Assembly: GCA_937929835.1 (NCBI GenBank)
Contig: CALFUU010000087.1
Location: forward strand, 1 to 45,516
Length of the DNA stretch: 45,516 nucleotides
From: an uncultured Saprospiraceae bacterium
GTDB taxonomy: Bacteria; Bacteroidota; Bacteroidia; Chitinophagales; Saprospiraceae
Direction: 5' to 3'
Below, piece by piece: positions 33,210-40,633 of this stretch (position 1 is the stretch's first letter; each line of letters opens with the position of its first letter). The translations under genes were made by a program, and so were the position numbers. Below the pieces are notes generated by a model. It saw only the letters and a list, made by a program, of their open reading frames with translations, was not told where the DNA came from and searched no databases.

Positions 33210-33705
33210 CTACCCTCTAACTTTTTTTTACTCGTCTCTAAAAAACTATGAATTCAGAACTAAAAAGCTTTACACTAAAAAAACTATGCACTCTACCCCC
33301 TGCTACCCTCTAACTCCCTAAAGTGAGAACCCCAATCAGCACTAATATCTGCTATCTACTACTTTTTTACTCGTCTCCAAAAAACTATGAACTCTGAACT
33401 CTGAACTATGCACTAAAATCTATTCTCTTTTATCTATGCTCTATTATCTAAAAACTATGAACTATGCACTAAAAAACTATGCACTCTATCCCCCTGCTAC
33501 CCTCTAACTCCCTAAAAGGAGAACCGCAATCAACACTATTATCTGTTATATGCTATTCTTTTACTCGTCTCAAAAAACTATGCACTCTGAACTATGCACT
33601 ATGCACTATTTTCTATTATCTAAAATCTATGCTCTATTATCTAAAAAACTATGCACTCTGAACTATGAACTATGCACTAAAAACCTCTGCACTAAAAAAA
33701 ACTAT
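33210..33705. repeat. Degenerate 7-bp tandem repeat array with three longer units
   Basis: The 563-bp gap between the TPP enzyme and YfcE-like genes is filled by variants of the heptamer TATGCAC: TATGAAC, TCTGAAC, TATTATC, TATGCTC and TAAAATC, many in register every 7 bp (on the minus strand, G followed by NNNATA-like units). These sit inside a higher-order repeat of about 195 bp. Two near-complete copies lie at about 33294-33485 and 33486-33684, both opening with CCCCCTGCTACCCTCTAACT and carrying ACTCGTCTC. A shorter third copy lies at about 33210-33293. The array runs into the TAG stop of the TPP enzyme gene at 33702. It is not a CRISPR array: there are no conserved 25-40 bp repeats with unique spacers. 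Function is unknown. Confidence 0.85.
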
Positions 33706-35327
33706 CGCACCTTCGGCAACGCCTTAAACTTGTTCGTACTTGGCCAATCATTACCGACTGGAATTTCTATGACTGTAGGTAAGTCTCTGCCCTTGGCTGC
33801 GCGAATTTCATTTCGCAATTCATCCATACTATTGGCTTGGACTCCGTGGGCACCAAACGACTGCGCCATCTTGACAAAATCTGGATTATGAAGATCTGTA
33901 GCAATCACACGATTGTCATACAGTTGTTCCTGCATCGACCGTACATTACCAAAAAGATTATTATTGAAAAGGAGTACGATAACGCCTAATTTATGCTGCA
34001 CAGCAGTCGCTAATTCTTGAACACCAAACATAAAGCCTCCGTCCCCTGCCAAAGACACAACCATAGCATCAGGTCTCGCTGCCTTAGCGCCGAGCGCAGT
34101 CTGAAAACCCCAACCCAAGGTACCCATATGTCCTGTACAGAGATACGTCCGAGGAAGATCTGTGTCCCAGACTATTCTACTCGCAAAGCCCACTTGTGTC
34201 AACTCGTCTACCAAAATGCCATCCTCTGGCAACTCCTCCCTGATGAGCTTAAGATAAGATTTTTGAGGCTCGAGGTAGGCCGTCTCCTTATCCCACGCTG
34301 CGGCAAACTTTTCCATTTCTGCTTTTCTACTGACACGTGGTTTGGCATTTGCCGTTAGAGCTGCATTGAGTTGGGCAACGACTTGCTTAGAATCACCAGT
34401 AAGGGCGACATCAGCTTTACGCATTCTGTTGTGTGCTTCCTCATCAATATTGATAGAGAGGAATTTTAGTTTATCATCTTGGCCCCACTTCATTAATGGC
34501 ATCCTGGCGTGAGAACCTATGGCAATGCAGAGATCACAATCAGCCCAAAGACTATGTGCCGCTGGAACAGGATAACTGAGATAATGTGAACTGGCAACGA
34601 TGCCCTTTCCTGTTCTGTATGAGAAGACAGGCGCTTGTAGGTACTCCACAAATTGTGTCACCTCAACAGAAGCGTGCATAGCCCCACCAGCAACAAAAAC
34701 AAGAGGATTTTTTGCTTGCGCAATTAACTCAATTGCCACAGAAATTTCTGTATCCGTAACAGATGGAATATGTGGAATGATATCAAACTTCTCGAAACTT
34801 ATTTCTTCAGTTCCAGACAATACATCCATAGGAATCTCGACACCTACAGGTCTTGGTCTATCAGAGTGCATCTGCTCGAAAGCTTCTGCGATGACCATCG
34901 GGGCAGCATTGGGTGAATCCACTTTGGCTGCCCACTTAGTTAAGCGCTGCATTATGCCCATCTGATCTGGAATCTCATGCAAGACACCTAGGTTCTTACC
35001 CTGCACTTTCTTGGGTATCTGACCGACGAGACAGAGTACTTTTGCATTGAGTCCCCATATCGTTGATAGCGCACCACAACTGTTGAGAAAACCAGGACCA
35101 GGTACGATGTTATAGACCGCTTGCTCACCCGTCGCTAAGTAATGTCCTAGCGCCATATAACCTGCACCCTGCTCGTGACGTGTATGGAGGACTTTGATTT
35201 CATCTCGATAATCATATAGGGCATTGTAGAGCCAGTCATTTTGCACACCTGGCAAACCATAAATCTGCTTCACGCCTGCCTTTATCAATGACCGCACGGC
35301 AGCCTGTCCTCCTGTCAGTTCTTTCAA
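33702..35327 (-). CDS. Thiamine pyrophosphate enzyme of the acetolactate synthase/2-oxoacid decarboxylase family
   Basis: The 541-aa protein has the three-domain TPP layout. The N-terminal pyrimidine-binding domain has TRHEQGAGYMA with the catalytic Glu52 and NIVPGPGFLNS. The central domain has PLVFVAGGAMHAS. The C-terminal diphosphate-binding domain has AGDGGFMFGVQELATAV (GDG 428-430) and FNNNLFGN (NNN 455-457). It is close to acetolactate synthase large subunits, but no small regulatory subunit is adjacent, so a decarboxylase or ligase acting on a 2-oxoacid is more likely. Next to an aminotransferase and phenylalanine hydroxylase, an aromatic 2-oxoacid is a candidate substrate (inference). 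The start is TTG; no in-frame ATG lies nearby. It follows the aminotransferase gene by 24 bp. Confidence 0.85.
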   Translation of the reverse strand: MKELTGGQAAVRSLIKAGVKQIYGLPGVQNDWLYNALYDYRDEIKVLHTRHEQGAGYMALGHYLATGEQAVYNIVPGPGFLNSCGALSTIWGLNAKVLCLVGQIPKKVQGKNLGVLHEIPDQMGIMQRLTKWAAKVDSPNAAPMVIAEAFEQMHSDRPRPVGVEIPMDVLSGTEEISFEKFDIIPHIPSVTDTEISVAIELIAQAKNPLVFVAGGAMHASVEVTQFVEYLQAPVFSYRTGKGIVASSHYLSYPVPAAHSLWADCDLCIAIGSHARMPLMKWGQDDKLKFLSINIDEEAHNRMRKADVALTGDSKQVVAQLNAALTANAKPRVSRKAEMEKFAAAWDKETAYLEPQKSYLKLIREELPEDGILVDELTQVGFASRIVWDTDLPRTYLCTGHMGTLGWGFQTALGAKAARPDAMVVSLAGDGGFMFGVQELATAVQHKLGVIVLLFNNNLFGNVRSMQEQLYDNRVIATDLHNPDFVKMAQSFGAHGVQANSMDELRNEIRAAKGRDLPTVIEIPVGNDWPSTNKFKALPKVR

Positions 35328-35351
35328 CTTGTAAGTTATTTTTCTTGTAAT

Positions 35352-36470
35352 TTATTTCAGCACTTTCTTGAGTGCTTTGATATAAGCTTTATTGGCTTCG
35401 CGATCCCCTATCGTCACACGGATGCAGTCTTTGGCTCCGAAATTAGCGACAGGTCTGACCATCACGCCTTGCATTAGCATTGCTTCCTCTAGCTTCTTAT
35501 CGTTCATCTTTGGTTTGATGGTAATAAAATTAGCTTGAGTCTTCCAATATTTTACACCGAGCTTATCAAGTGCTTTGTAGAGATACTGTTTTTCTTCGTG
35601 GACGAGCGAGACAGTTTTCTTTATAAACGATTTATCCTTGAGTGCGGCTTGCGCTGCATCCATAGATAGCGTATTGATATGAAATGGCCTCCGCACTTGA
35701 GCTAGATATCTGCCGATCTCCTCCGTAGTATAGCCATAACCTACACGCAAACCTGCCAAGCCATAGGCTTTAGAAAAGCTGTTGACGGCGATGACGTTGA
35801 GCCCTGCCTTGACATAAGGTAAGCCTATTGTAAAATCTTCTGCATCGGCATATTGATAATATACCTCGTCATAAATGGTGACGACGTGGGCAGGTATCTG
35901 AGGCAACAACTCATCGAGCTGACTCTGAGGGATATGTGTTCCCGTAGGATTATTGGGACTACAAAGGAACAAGAGTTTTGTCTTCTTCGTAATGGCCTTT
36001 AATATTCCCTTAATATCGAGGTCATAATTTTTGCCGACCATAGGCACGTCGATAGCCTTAGCCCCCAGTTTCCCTGCAAACATATAGTAGGGTTTGAATG
36101 CTGGGTTGCAGATGATGACTTCGTCGCCAGGATTAAGAAAGGCCCGTTCTACCATTTCTAATAAAGCTACCCCACTGTTATCTGTAACAAACTGGTCTGG
36201 TGTCAAGATGCCTCCATAAAAATCAGAGAGTGCTTTTCTAAAATGTACATCCGTTCTTTCTGGGTAGAGACCTAAGTCATTGATGGCTGCCCTTATGGCT
36301 TTTTTGGCCTTAGGGCTGGCGCCGAGGTAATTCTCATTAGAGGAAAGCTTATATAATTTCTTCTTTCCAATTTTGGCTTTTACTTCCGACAGAGACTTAC
36401 CGCCTTTGTAGCCACCTGCTTTGGGTAGGTATGTAGGCTTGAATATTGACGGCGTAGTTGTTTTCATCAT
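35352..36470 (-). CDS. Histidinol-phosphate/aromatic aminotransferase family protein (class I/II)
   Basis: The 372-aa PLP enzyme of fold type I has the HisC-like opening YKLSSNENYLGASPKA, Asn174 in SPNNPTGTHIP, Asp201 and Tyr204 in IYDEVYYQY, and PLP-lysine Lys234 in NSFSKAYGLAGLRVGYGY. The C-terminal Arg is in CIRVTIGD. HisC and aromatic aminotransferases share this family. No histidine synthesis gene is near, whereas phenylalanine hydroxylase is three genes upstream, so transamination of Tyr/Phe is favoured over His synthesis (inference). It overlaps the DoxX gene by 4 nt (ATGA). The N-terminus is unusually Lys/Gly-rich. Confidence 0.87.
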   Translation of the reverse strand: MMKTTTPSIFKPTYLPKAGGYKGGKSLSEVKAKIGKKKLYKLSSNENYLGASPKAKKAIRAAINDLGLYPERTDVHFRKALSDFYGGILTPDQFVTDNSGVALLEMVERAFLNPGDEVIICNPAFKPYYMFAGKLGAKAIDVPMVGKNYDLDIKGILKAITKKTKLLFLCSPNNPTGTHIPQSQLDELLPQIPAHVVTIYDEVYYQYADAEDFTIGLPYVKAGLNVIAVNSFSKAYGLAGLRVGYGYTTEEIGRYLAQVRRPFHINTLSMDAAQAALKDKSFIKKTVSLVHEEKQYLYKALDKLGVKYWKTQANFITIKPKMNDKKLEEAMLMQGVMVRPVANFGAKDCIRVTIGDREANKAYIKALKKVLK

Positions 36471-36871
36471 TTTGATATCATTAATATACTTATCAACGCA
36501 ACACCAAAATAGATGGCAATTGTTTTAGCACCTTCGTAATCTTTAGCTATACGCTGACCAAAAAACAGCATCAATAAAGAAACTAATGATAGTACCATTC
36601 CGATAGCCAAAAAATAGGTCTTACCTGATAAAACCAATTGGAATATACCAGCACCGCAGACCAACCCCGTAATAATTTCTACGATGGCTAGTGCTCCTAG
36701 CATAGGCCCGACCATACTACCGAGGAGGGATTTAGAAAAATGGCCTTTGAGCCAACTCAAATTTCCTTTCCAGTCAAAAACTTTATCGAGCCCAGATTGC
36801 AGAAACAAGAGCATCCAAAAAATACCTATGGCGATGTACACCAAGTCCATATCATCTATATAGATTCCCAT
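36467..36871 (-). CDS. DoxX-like integral membrane protein
   Basis: The 134-aa protein has four hydrophobic segments (about 11-27, 50-75, 83-103 and 115-132), the DoxX/DoxD-type four-helix layout, with LFLQSGLDKVFDWKGNLSWL in the first loop (family pattern FLxSGxxKLxxxxG). The role in bacteria is poorly defined; members have been linked to quinone or thiol redox and membrane integrity. It is tightly embedded between phhB and the aminotransferase (overlap ATGA downstream, 1-bp gap upstream), so it is part of the phenylalanine operon. Confidence 0.8.
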   Translation of the reverse strand: MGIYIDDMDLVYIAIGIFWMLLFLQSGLDKVFDWKGNLSWLKGHFSKSLLGSMVGPMLGALAIVEIITGLVCGAGIFQLVLSGKTYFLAIGMVLSLVSLLMLFFGQRIAKDYEGAKTIAIYFGVALISILMISK

Positions 36872-36872
36872 A

Positions 36873-37109
36873 TTAACTCGATATTAATTCTGTAATTGCT
36901 GTTGCTAACTGGCGATCCTTTTCTGTAACTGTATTACCTGTATCGTGGGTCGTCAACTTGATATTGACTCTGTTGTAGACATTATTCCACTCAGGGTGGT
37001 GATTCTGTTTTTCTGCCAACATCGCGACGGCTGTCATAAACCCAAAGGCTTCTATAAAATCTTTGAACTCGAAAGTCGCGTGTAAAGCATTATCTCTTTC
37101 TTCCCACAT
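36873..37109 (-). CDS. phhB: Pterin-4-alpha-carbinolamine dehydratase
   Basis: From the ATG at 37109 the protein is 78 aa ([18 protein letters not shown]...), matching the usual family opening; a TTG seven codons upstream overlaps the phhA stop and would add residues not seen in the family. The catalytic signature is [19 protein letters not shown] followed by [12 protein letters not shown]. It dehydrates the 4a-hydroxy-tetrahydropterin made by the hydroxylase, so the cofactor can be recycled. It lies directly after phhA. The dihydropteridine reductase that completes the cycle is not in the window. Confidence 0.94.
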   Translation of the reverse strand: MWEERDNALHATFEFKDFIEAFGFMTAVAMLAEKQNHHPEWNNVYNRVNIKLTTHDTGNTVTEKDRQLATAITELISS

Positions 37110-37126
37110 CCTGTTGCAAAAACTGA

Positions 37127-37921
37127 TCAATTAATAGAATCGGTAACGCCATACTGCGTCTTTATCGCCTCTAAGCTAGCAAAAAGATCATCGTAACTAT
37201 CTATGATAAAGTATCTCGCACTAAATTCCTTATCTGTATAAGGCTGATTGAATACCTCTAGGAGATCAAACTTGTCATAACCTCTCTCCTTTAGATTATT
37301 GGTCTCACCAGATGAAGAAAGTATGGCGCCTCCATAGGCCTTAGCTATTCCATTCTCTCTTATTAGCCCAGCTTCCCACGTAAACCACCCATATCTACTA
37401 AAGTTCTGAATCAGTTGCTCCTTGAGTGCTGTACCATTAGGTGTCTTGGTCAGAATCTGGTAAATGACGGCACTTGACTTAGAGACAAAGTCAGAAAACT
37501 TCTTATCGAAAAAGAGTGGTAAATGCCCGACTACATCGTGAAAGATGTCAGGATAACCCGTAAAGGCTTGAGAATGCCAATCTCTCACAAAAGTAGCAGA
37601 TGGGAATATTTTTCGAGATAGCAACTTGTAGAAGTCCTCACAAGGCAATAGACCATTGACTGCCATTACTCGCCATCCCGTATTCTTCTCTAGCATCCCA
37701 TTAAGTTCTGAGAGATTGGGTAGGTCTGAAAACTGGTCGCCTAAGATCTCCATCCCTTTAGCATAACTATTACATGCCACGCCATCTTGTGATTCCAATA
37801 CACCACCTAAGAGGCCTTTCCATCTCTCACGGTCCCCGTCGTCATAGTTATCAAAATCAAAGCCCTTAAGAAGGTCCGAATCCTTGATGTCATCTATGTT
37901 GAGTTCTGTTATTCTGCTCAT
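37127..37921 (-). CDS. phhA: Phenylalanine 4-monooxygenase (aromatic amino acid hydroxylase)
   Basis: The 264-aa pterin-dependent, non-haem iron hydroxylase converts Phe to Tyr. The iron ligands are His128 and His133 in [13 protein letters not shown] and Glu183 in [28 protein letters not shown] and the pterin loop [10 protein letters not shown] are typical. The length is that of short bacterial enzymes without a regulatory ACT domain. It is the first gene of an operon with phhB, DoxX and the aminotransferase, and is divergent from an Lrp/AsnC regulator with a 197-bp AT-rich gap between them, a usual arrangement for amino-acid-responsive control. Confidence 0.95.
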   Translation of the reverse strand: MSRITELNIDDIKDSDLLKGFDFDNYDDGDRERWKGLLGGVLESQDGVACNSYAKGMEILGDQFSDLPNLSELNGMLEKNTGWRVMAVNGLLPCEDFYKLLSRKIFPSATFVRDWHSQAFTGYPDIFHDVVGHLPLFFDKKFSDFVSKSSAVIYQILTKTPNGTALKEQLIQNFSRYGWFTWEAGLIRENGIAKAYGGAILSSSGETNNLKERGYDKFDLLEVFNQPYTDKEFSARYFIIDSYDDLFASLEAIKTQYGVTDSIN

Positions 37922-38118
37922 AATTCATCTTAATTGAAGTGGTATAAATGTAGTCCTAAAGAGTTGACAGCGCATAATTATTCTAATATTTAGACCAAAT
38001 CAAGAAAACTATTACTTTTACATTCGTAAATACAGAATATAATTATAAATACGTTGTCATTGCCCTTTGACTTAGGAATATTATTATCCAATTCTTTCAG
38101 CCTTACAATCCACTTCTT

Positions 38119-38583
38119 ATGTCTTATCCGCTAGATGCCACCGACAAGGCCATATTAAAGAGACTACAAGACAATTCTAGACTGACATTAAAAGAAATAG
38201 CTGGACAGCTCAATCTATCAACTACGCCGGTCTTTGACAGAATAAAGAAACTCGAAAAGGCGGGTGTCATCAGTAAATATGTCGCTCTTGTAGACCCAAA
38301 GAAGGTGGGTAAAAACCTCACAGTTTTTATCAATATTTCTATTAAGGAACACGACAAGATGGCCATCAATGAATTTGTGGCTGCCATAACCCAATTTTCC
38401 GAAGTACAAGAATGCCATCACATCACTGGAAATGCAGACTTCCTTATCAAATTGGTCTTAGCGGATATAGAGGCCTATAATCAGTTTATCTTAGACAAGC
38501 TCTCCGTTATTCCGCATATAGGGCGGGTAGAATCAAGATTCTCATTGTCAGAGAGAAAATCGACTACAGTTGTATCCATTTAG
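38119..38583 (+). CDS. Lrp/AsnC family transcriptional regulator
   Basis: The 154-aa protein has an N-terminal winged helix-turn-helix (about 5-55: LDATDKAILKRLQDNSRLTL, then KEIAGQLNLSTTPVFDRIKK) and a C-terminal RAM/AsnC ligand domain (about 65-150) with VQECHHITGNADFLIKLV, where the GxxD motif binds an amino acid. It is divergent from phhA and very likely regulates that operon in response to an aromatic amino acid; this is inferred from position. Confidence 0.94.
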   Translation: MSYPLDATDKAILKRLQDNSRLTLKEIAGQLNLSTTPVFDRIKKLEKAGVISKYVALVDPKKVGKNLTVFINISIKEHDKMAINEFVAAITQFSEVQECHHITGNADFLIKLVLADIEAYNQFILDKLSVIPHIGRVESRFSLSERKSTTVVSI

Positions 38584-38650
38584 GCGACGAGATTCAAACA
38601 AAATGTCTTCACACGCCGTTTATTAAGCCTAGCCTACTTAGTACATCATC

Positions 38651-38658
38651 TACCTTTG
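38651..38658 (+). promoter_or_regulatory. Possible -7 element for the MbnP lipoprotein gene
   Basis: TACCTTTG fits TAnnTTTG and lies 21 bp before the ATG at 38680. No clear -33 element. Confidence 0.4.
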
Positions 38659-38679
38659 TAATCAGATAATACGCAAACA

Positions 38680-39399
38680 ATGAAATACCTATCTCTTATA
38701 CTGCTTTCCCTATGCATCATCTCTTGTGGATCAAATGATGATACTTCGACGACAATAAATTTCAAGCTCAAATATGGTGCTGATGATCTGGTTATGTTCG
38801 ACAACTTTGACAATGATCAGGGGATGATGATCAGGATAACGGATGTCAAAGGATTCACATCTGATTTTACCCTAATTTCTGGTGATGCATCAGAAGTCAT
38901 ATCAGAGGTGAAGTTTCTAGAACTTGGAGATGCCCACTCGGATGTGGATGAAGCCGCAGAGGGTTACAACTGGACTGTAGACACAGAACTTCAAGACATC
39001 GATCAGGTTAATTTCAATATCGGTATTCCTAATGCGCTTAATGAAACCGTGCCTGCTGACTACAACTCTAGTAGTGACCTCTCAAGAGCCTCTGAGTACT
39101 GGACCAATTGGGAAAGCTACATCTACTTTAAAATAGAAGGGAATGCAGATTTTGACGGGAATGGCCTCTTTGAAAGTGGAGAAAATATAGTCCTTCACCT
39201 CGGTACTGAGCGGGCTTACAGAAATGTATTCTTGAATAAATCCAATGACGATAATGTTATCGCTCTGGAACTAGATATAGAAAAAGTCTTAAGCAATTAC
39301 GACCTAGAAGGGATGCCTACTATCCATACTTCACTTTCTGATGCAGTTAGATCCAATATTGATGTCCTAGCCGAGAATATCAGTCAGGCTTTCCAGTAG
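38680..39399 (+). CDS. MbnP family lipoprotein
   Basis: The 239-aa protein has a lipoprotein signal (lipobox IISC, Cys16). The mature part follows the MbnP pattern: INFKLKYGADDLVM at the start, an internal strand-rich region, VNFNIGIPNALNETVPADY, YWTNWESYIYFKIEGNADFD with the conserved aromatic cluster, and VLHLGTERAYRNV. MbnP relatives bind copper or copper-binding peptides with MbnH, a di-haem MauG-like enzyme, or cluster with cytochromes; no mbnH lies adjacent here, while the DUF5777/cytochrome cassette lies about 14 kb away. It is expected in the periplasm or at the surface. Confidence 0.82.
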   Translation: MKYLSLILLSLCIISCGSNDDTSTTINFKLKYGADDLVMFDNFDNDQGMMIRITDVKGFTSDFTLISGDASEVISEVKFLELGDAHSDVDEAAEGYNWTVDTELQDIDQVNFNIGIPNALNETVPADYNSSSDLSRASEYWTNWESYIYFKIEGNADFDGNGLFESGENIVLHLGTERAYRNVFLNKSNDDNVIALELDIEKVLSNYDLEGMPTIHTSLSDAVRSNIDVLAENISQAFQ

Positions 39400-39498
39400 A
39401 GATGACAAAAGGCAGGAAATTGACTTTTTCATTTTTTTCGAACATAAAAAAGCTCTAGGGAATAATAAGAAGGCTGTTAATCAGTTATAAATGACATA

Positions 39499-40107
39499 AT
39501 GGTCAAGACGATATTCAACTTATGTTCCCTTGTACTTATTGTAGGTCTTTCTAACCTGTCGAGTCAAGTATACATTGCTCTGGGAGGCAACTATAGTTCA
39601 GTTGCCAAATCTACACTAGAACTAGAACCTATGTATCAGACAAATCCAGCATTTGGTATAGGGAGAGTTTTTAGCTTAACGGATAAGTTGCACTTCAATA
39701 CCGAAATCCAATATTCTGTAAAAGGCTTCAAGACAAAGGGTGCTTACATTAGAGAAGGTACTCTATTTGTCCCTAATGCCAACTCCAATTACAGAGTGCA
39801 CTATATGGATTTTGCGCCACACCTAGAATTGAGTACTGGACAATATGTTTCTGTATTGGCAGGGGTCAATGCAGGATTAAAACTACTAGAGACTTATAAT
39901 GACATAACGCTGGAAGAGCTCAACCTTCCCGACCACAAAAAGTATGACTTCGGATATCTCGTAGGTGGAAAAATCAGCTATCAAGATATATGGCTGAGGC
40001 TTATGGTCAATGTAGGAGTTGTCAATATGCTAGACAACAGTCCTACGCTCGTACACGAAAGTAGAAACATCCAAATGACAGTCGGCGTTAATCTCAATCA
40101 GCATTGA
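39499..40107 (+). CDS. Outer-membrane beta-barrel (PorT-like) protein
   Basis: The 202-aa protein has a signal peptide (about 1-22, ending NLSSQ) and about eight strand-like segments alternating hydrophobic and polar residues, such as LHFNTEIQYSVKGFKTKG, YMDFAPHLELSTGQYVSVLA and GYLVGGKISYQDIWLRLMV. It ends IQMTVGVNLNQH. This fits the small PF13568-type barrels of Bacteroidetes. Function is unknown. It lies 99 bp after the MbnP gene on the same strand and converges with the PaaI gene with only 12 bp between stops. Confidence 0.75.
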   Translation: MVKTIFNLCSLVLIVGLSNLSSQVYIALGGNYSSVAKSTLELEPMYQTNPAFGIGRVFSLTDKLHFNTEIQYSVKGFKTKGAYIREGTLFVPNANSNYRVHYMDFAPHLELSTGQYVSVLAGVNAGLKLLETYNDITLEELNLPDHKKYDFGYLVGGKISYQDIWLRLMVNVGVVNMLDNSPTLVHESRNIQMTVGVNLNQH

Positions 40108-40119
40108 GCGACGACCCAT

Positions 40120-40533
40120 TCAATGCTCTGCTGACTTTCGATATACAACACCTCTGAATCTCGCGTACACTTCTGCACTTTTCTCTTCGTAGACATCAAC
40201 ATCAAACTCCGCCGTCTTGTGTGTAAGATTCAAGACTTTGGCTTCTGCAATAAGTACTTGACCTAAAGTTGCAGACTTGCTGTAGCTCATTGACCCCGTA
40301 ATGGAAACTGCAACCCGCCCATAAGAGTTGGAAGCAAAAGCAAAAGCACTATCTGCAAACGCATAAGTCATACCACCGTGTAAGATACCGAAGCCATTGA
40401 GCATCTCTCGTTTGACGACCATTTTGATTTTGCAATGACCCTCCGCTATCACCAGCGGCTCTATGCCCATCCACTGGCTACAGTAGTCCTTATCCATCAT
40501 TTGGGCAAATACTTTTTGGGGTAGAGATTCCAT
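40120..40533 (-). CDS. paaI: PaaI family hotdog-fold thioesterase
   Basis: The 137-aa cytoplasmic thioesterase shows the PaaI signature REMLNGFGILHGGMTYAFAD then SAFAFASNSYG, with the catalytic Asp in ADSAFAF, and AVSITGSMSYSKSATLGQVL. PaaI cleaves phenylacetyl-CoA-type esters to prevent CoA being trapped. The rest of the phenylacetate ring-epoxidation pathway (paaABCDE) is not present here, so the substrate might be another aryl- or acyl-CoA. It is divergent from the fused E1 dehydrogenase gene, with a -7-like element in between. Confidence 0.88.
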   Translation of the reverse strand: MESLPQKVFAQMMDKDYCSQWMGIEPLVIAEGHCKIKMVVKREMLNGFGILHGGMTYAFADSAFAFASNSYGRVAVSITGSMSYSKSATLGQVLIAEAKVLNLTHKTAEFDVDVYEEKSAEVYARFRGVVYRKSAEH

Positions 40534-40577
40534 ACTTTTCTAGCAGTTATTGTTCATATTAAGACAAAGACTACTTA

Positions 40578-40585
40578 CAAATATA
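40578..40585 (-). promoter_or_regulatory. Possible -7 element for paaI
   Basis: TATATTTG on the minus strand fits TAnnTTTG and lies 44 bp before the paaI ATG, in the 100-bp gap shared with the E1 gene. Confidence 0.45.
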
Positions 40586-40633
40586 CACCTTCAATTAAGC
40601 CACTCTTAGCCATTCAGTGACTATATTTATTCT

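Noticed and set aside
33210-33705. CRISPR array
   Set aside because: The repeated unit is only 7 bp and degenerate, the longer units are contiguous without unique spacers, and no cas gene is present.
33479-33891. ORFs of 60 and 113 codons on the plus strand in the repeat region
   Set aside because: They translate the heptamer repeats into low-complexity peptide (ALNYALCT-like) and run antisense into the TPP enzyme gene.
35352-36470. Assignment as a histidine biosynthesis gene (hisC)
   Set aside because: The family fits, but no his gene is near and the operon is for phenylalanine hydroxylation, so I give no symbol.
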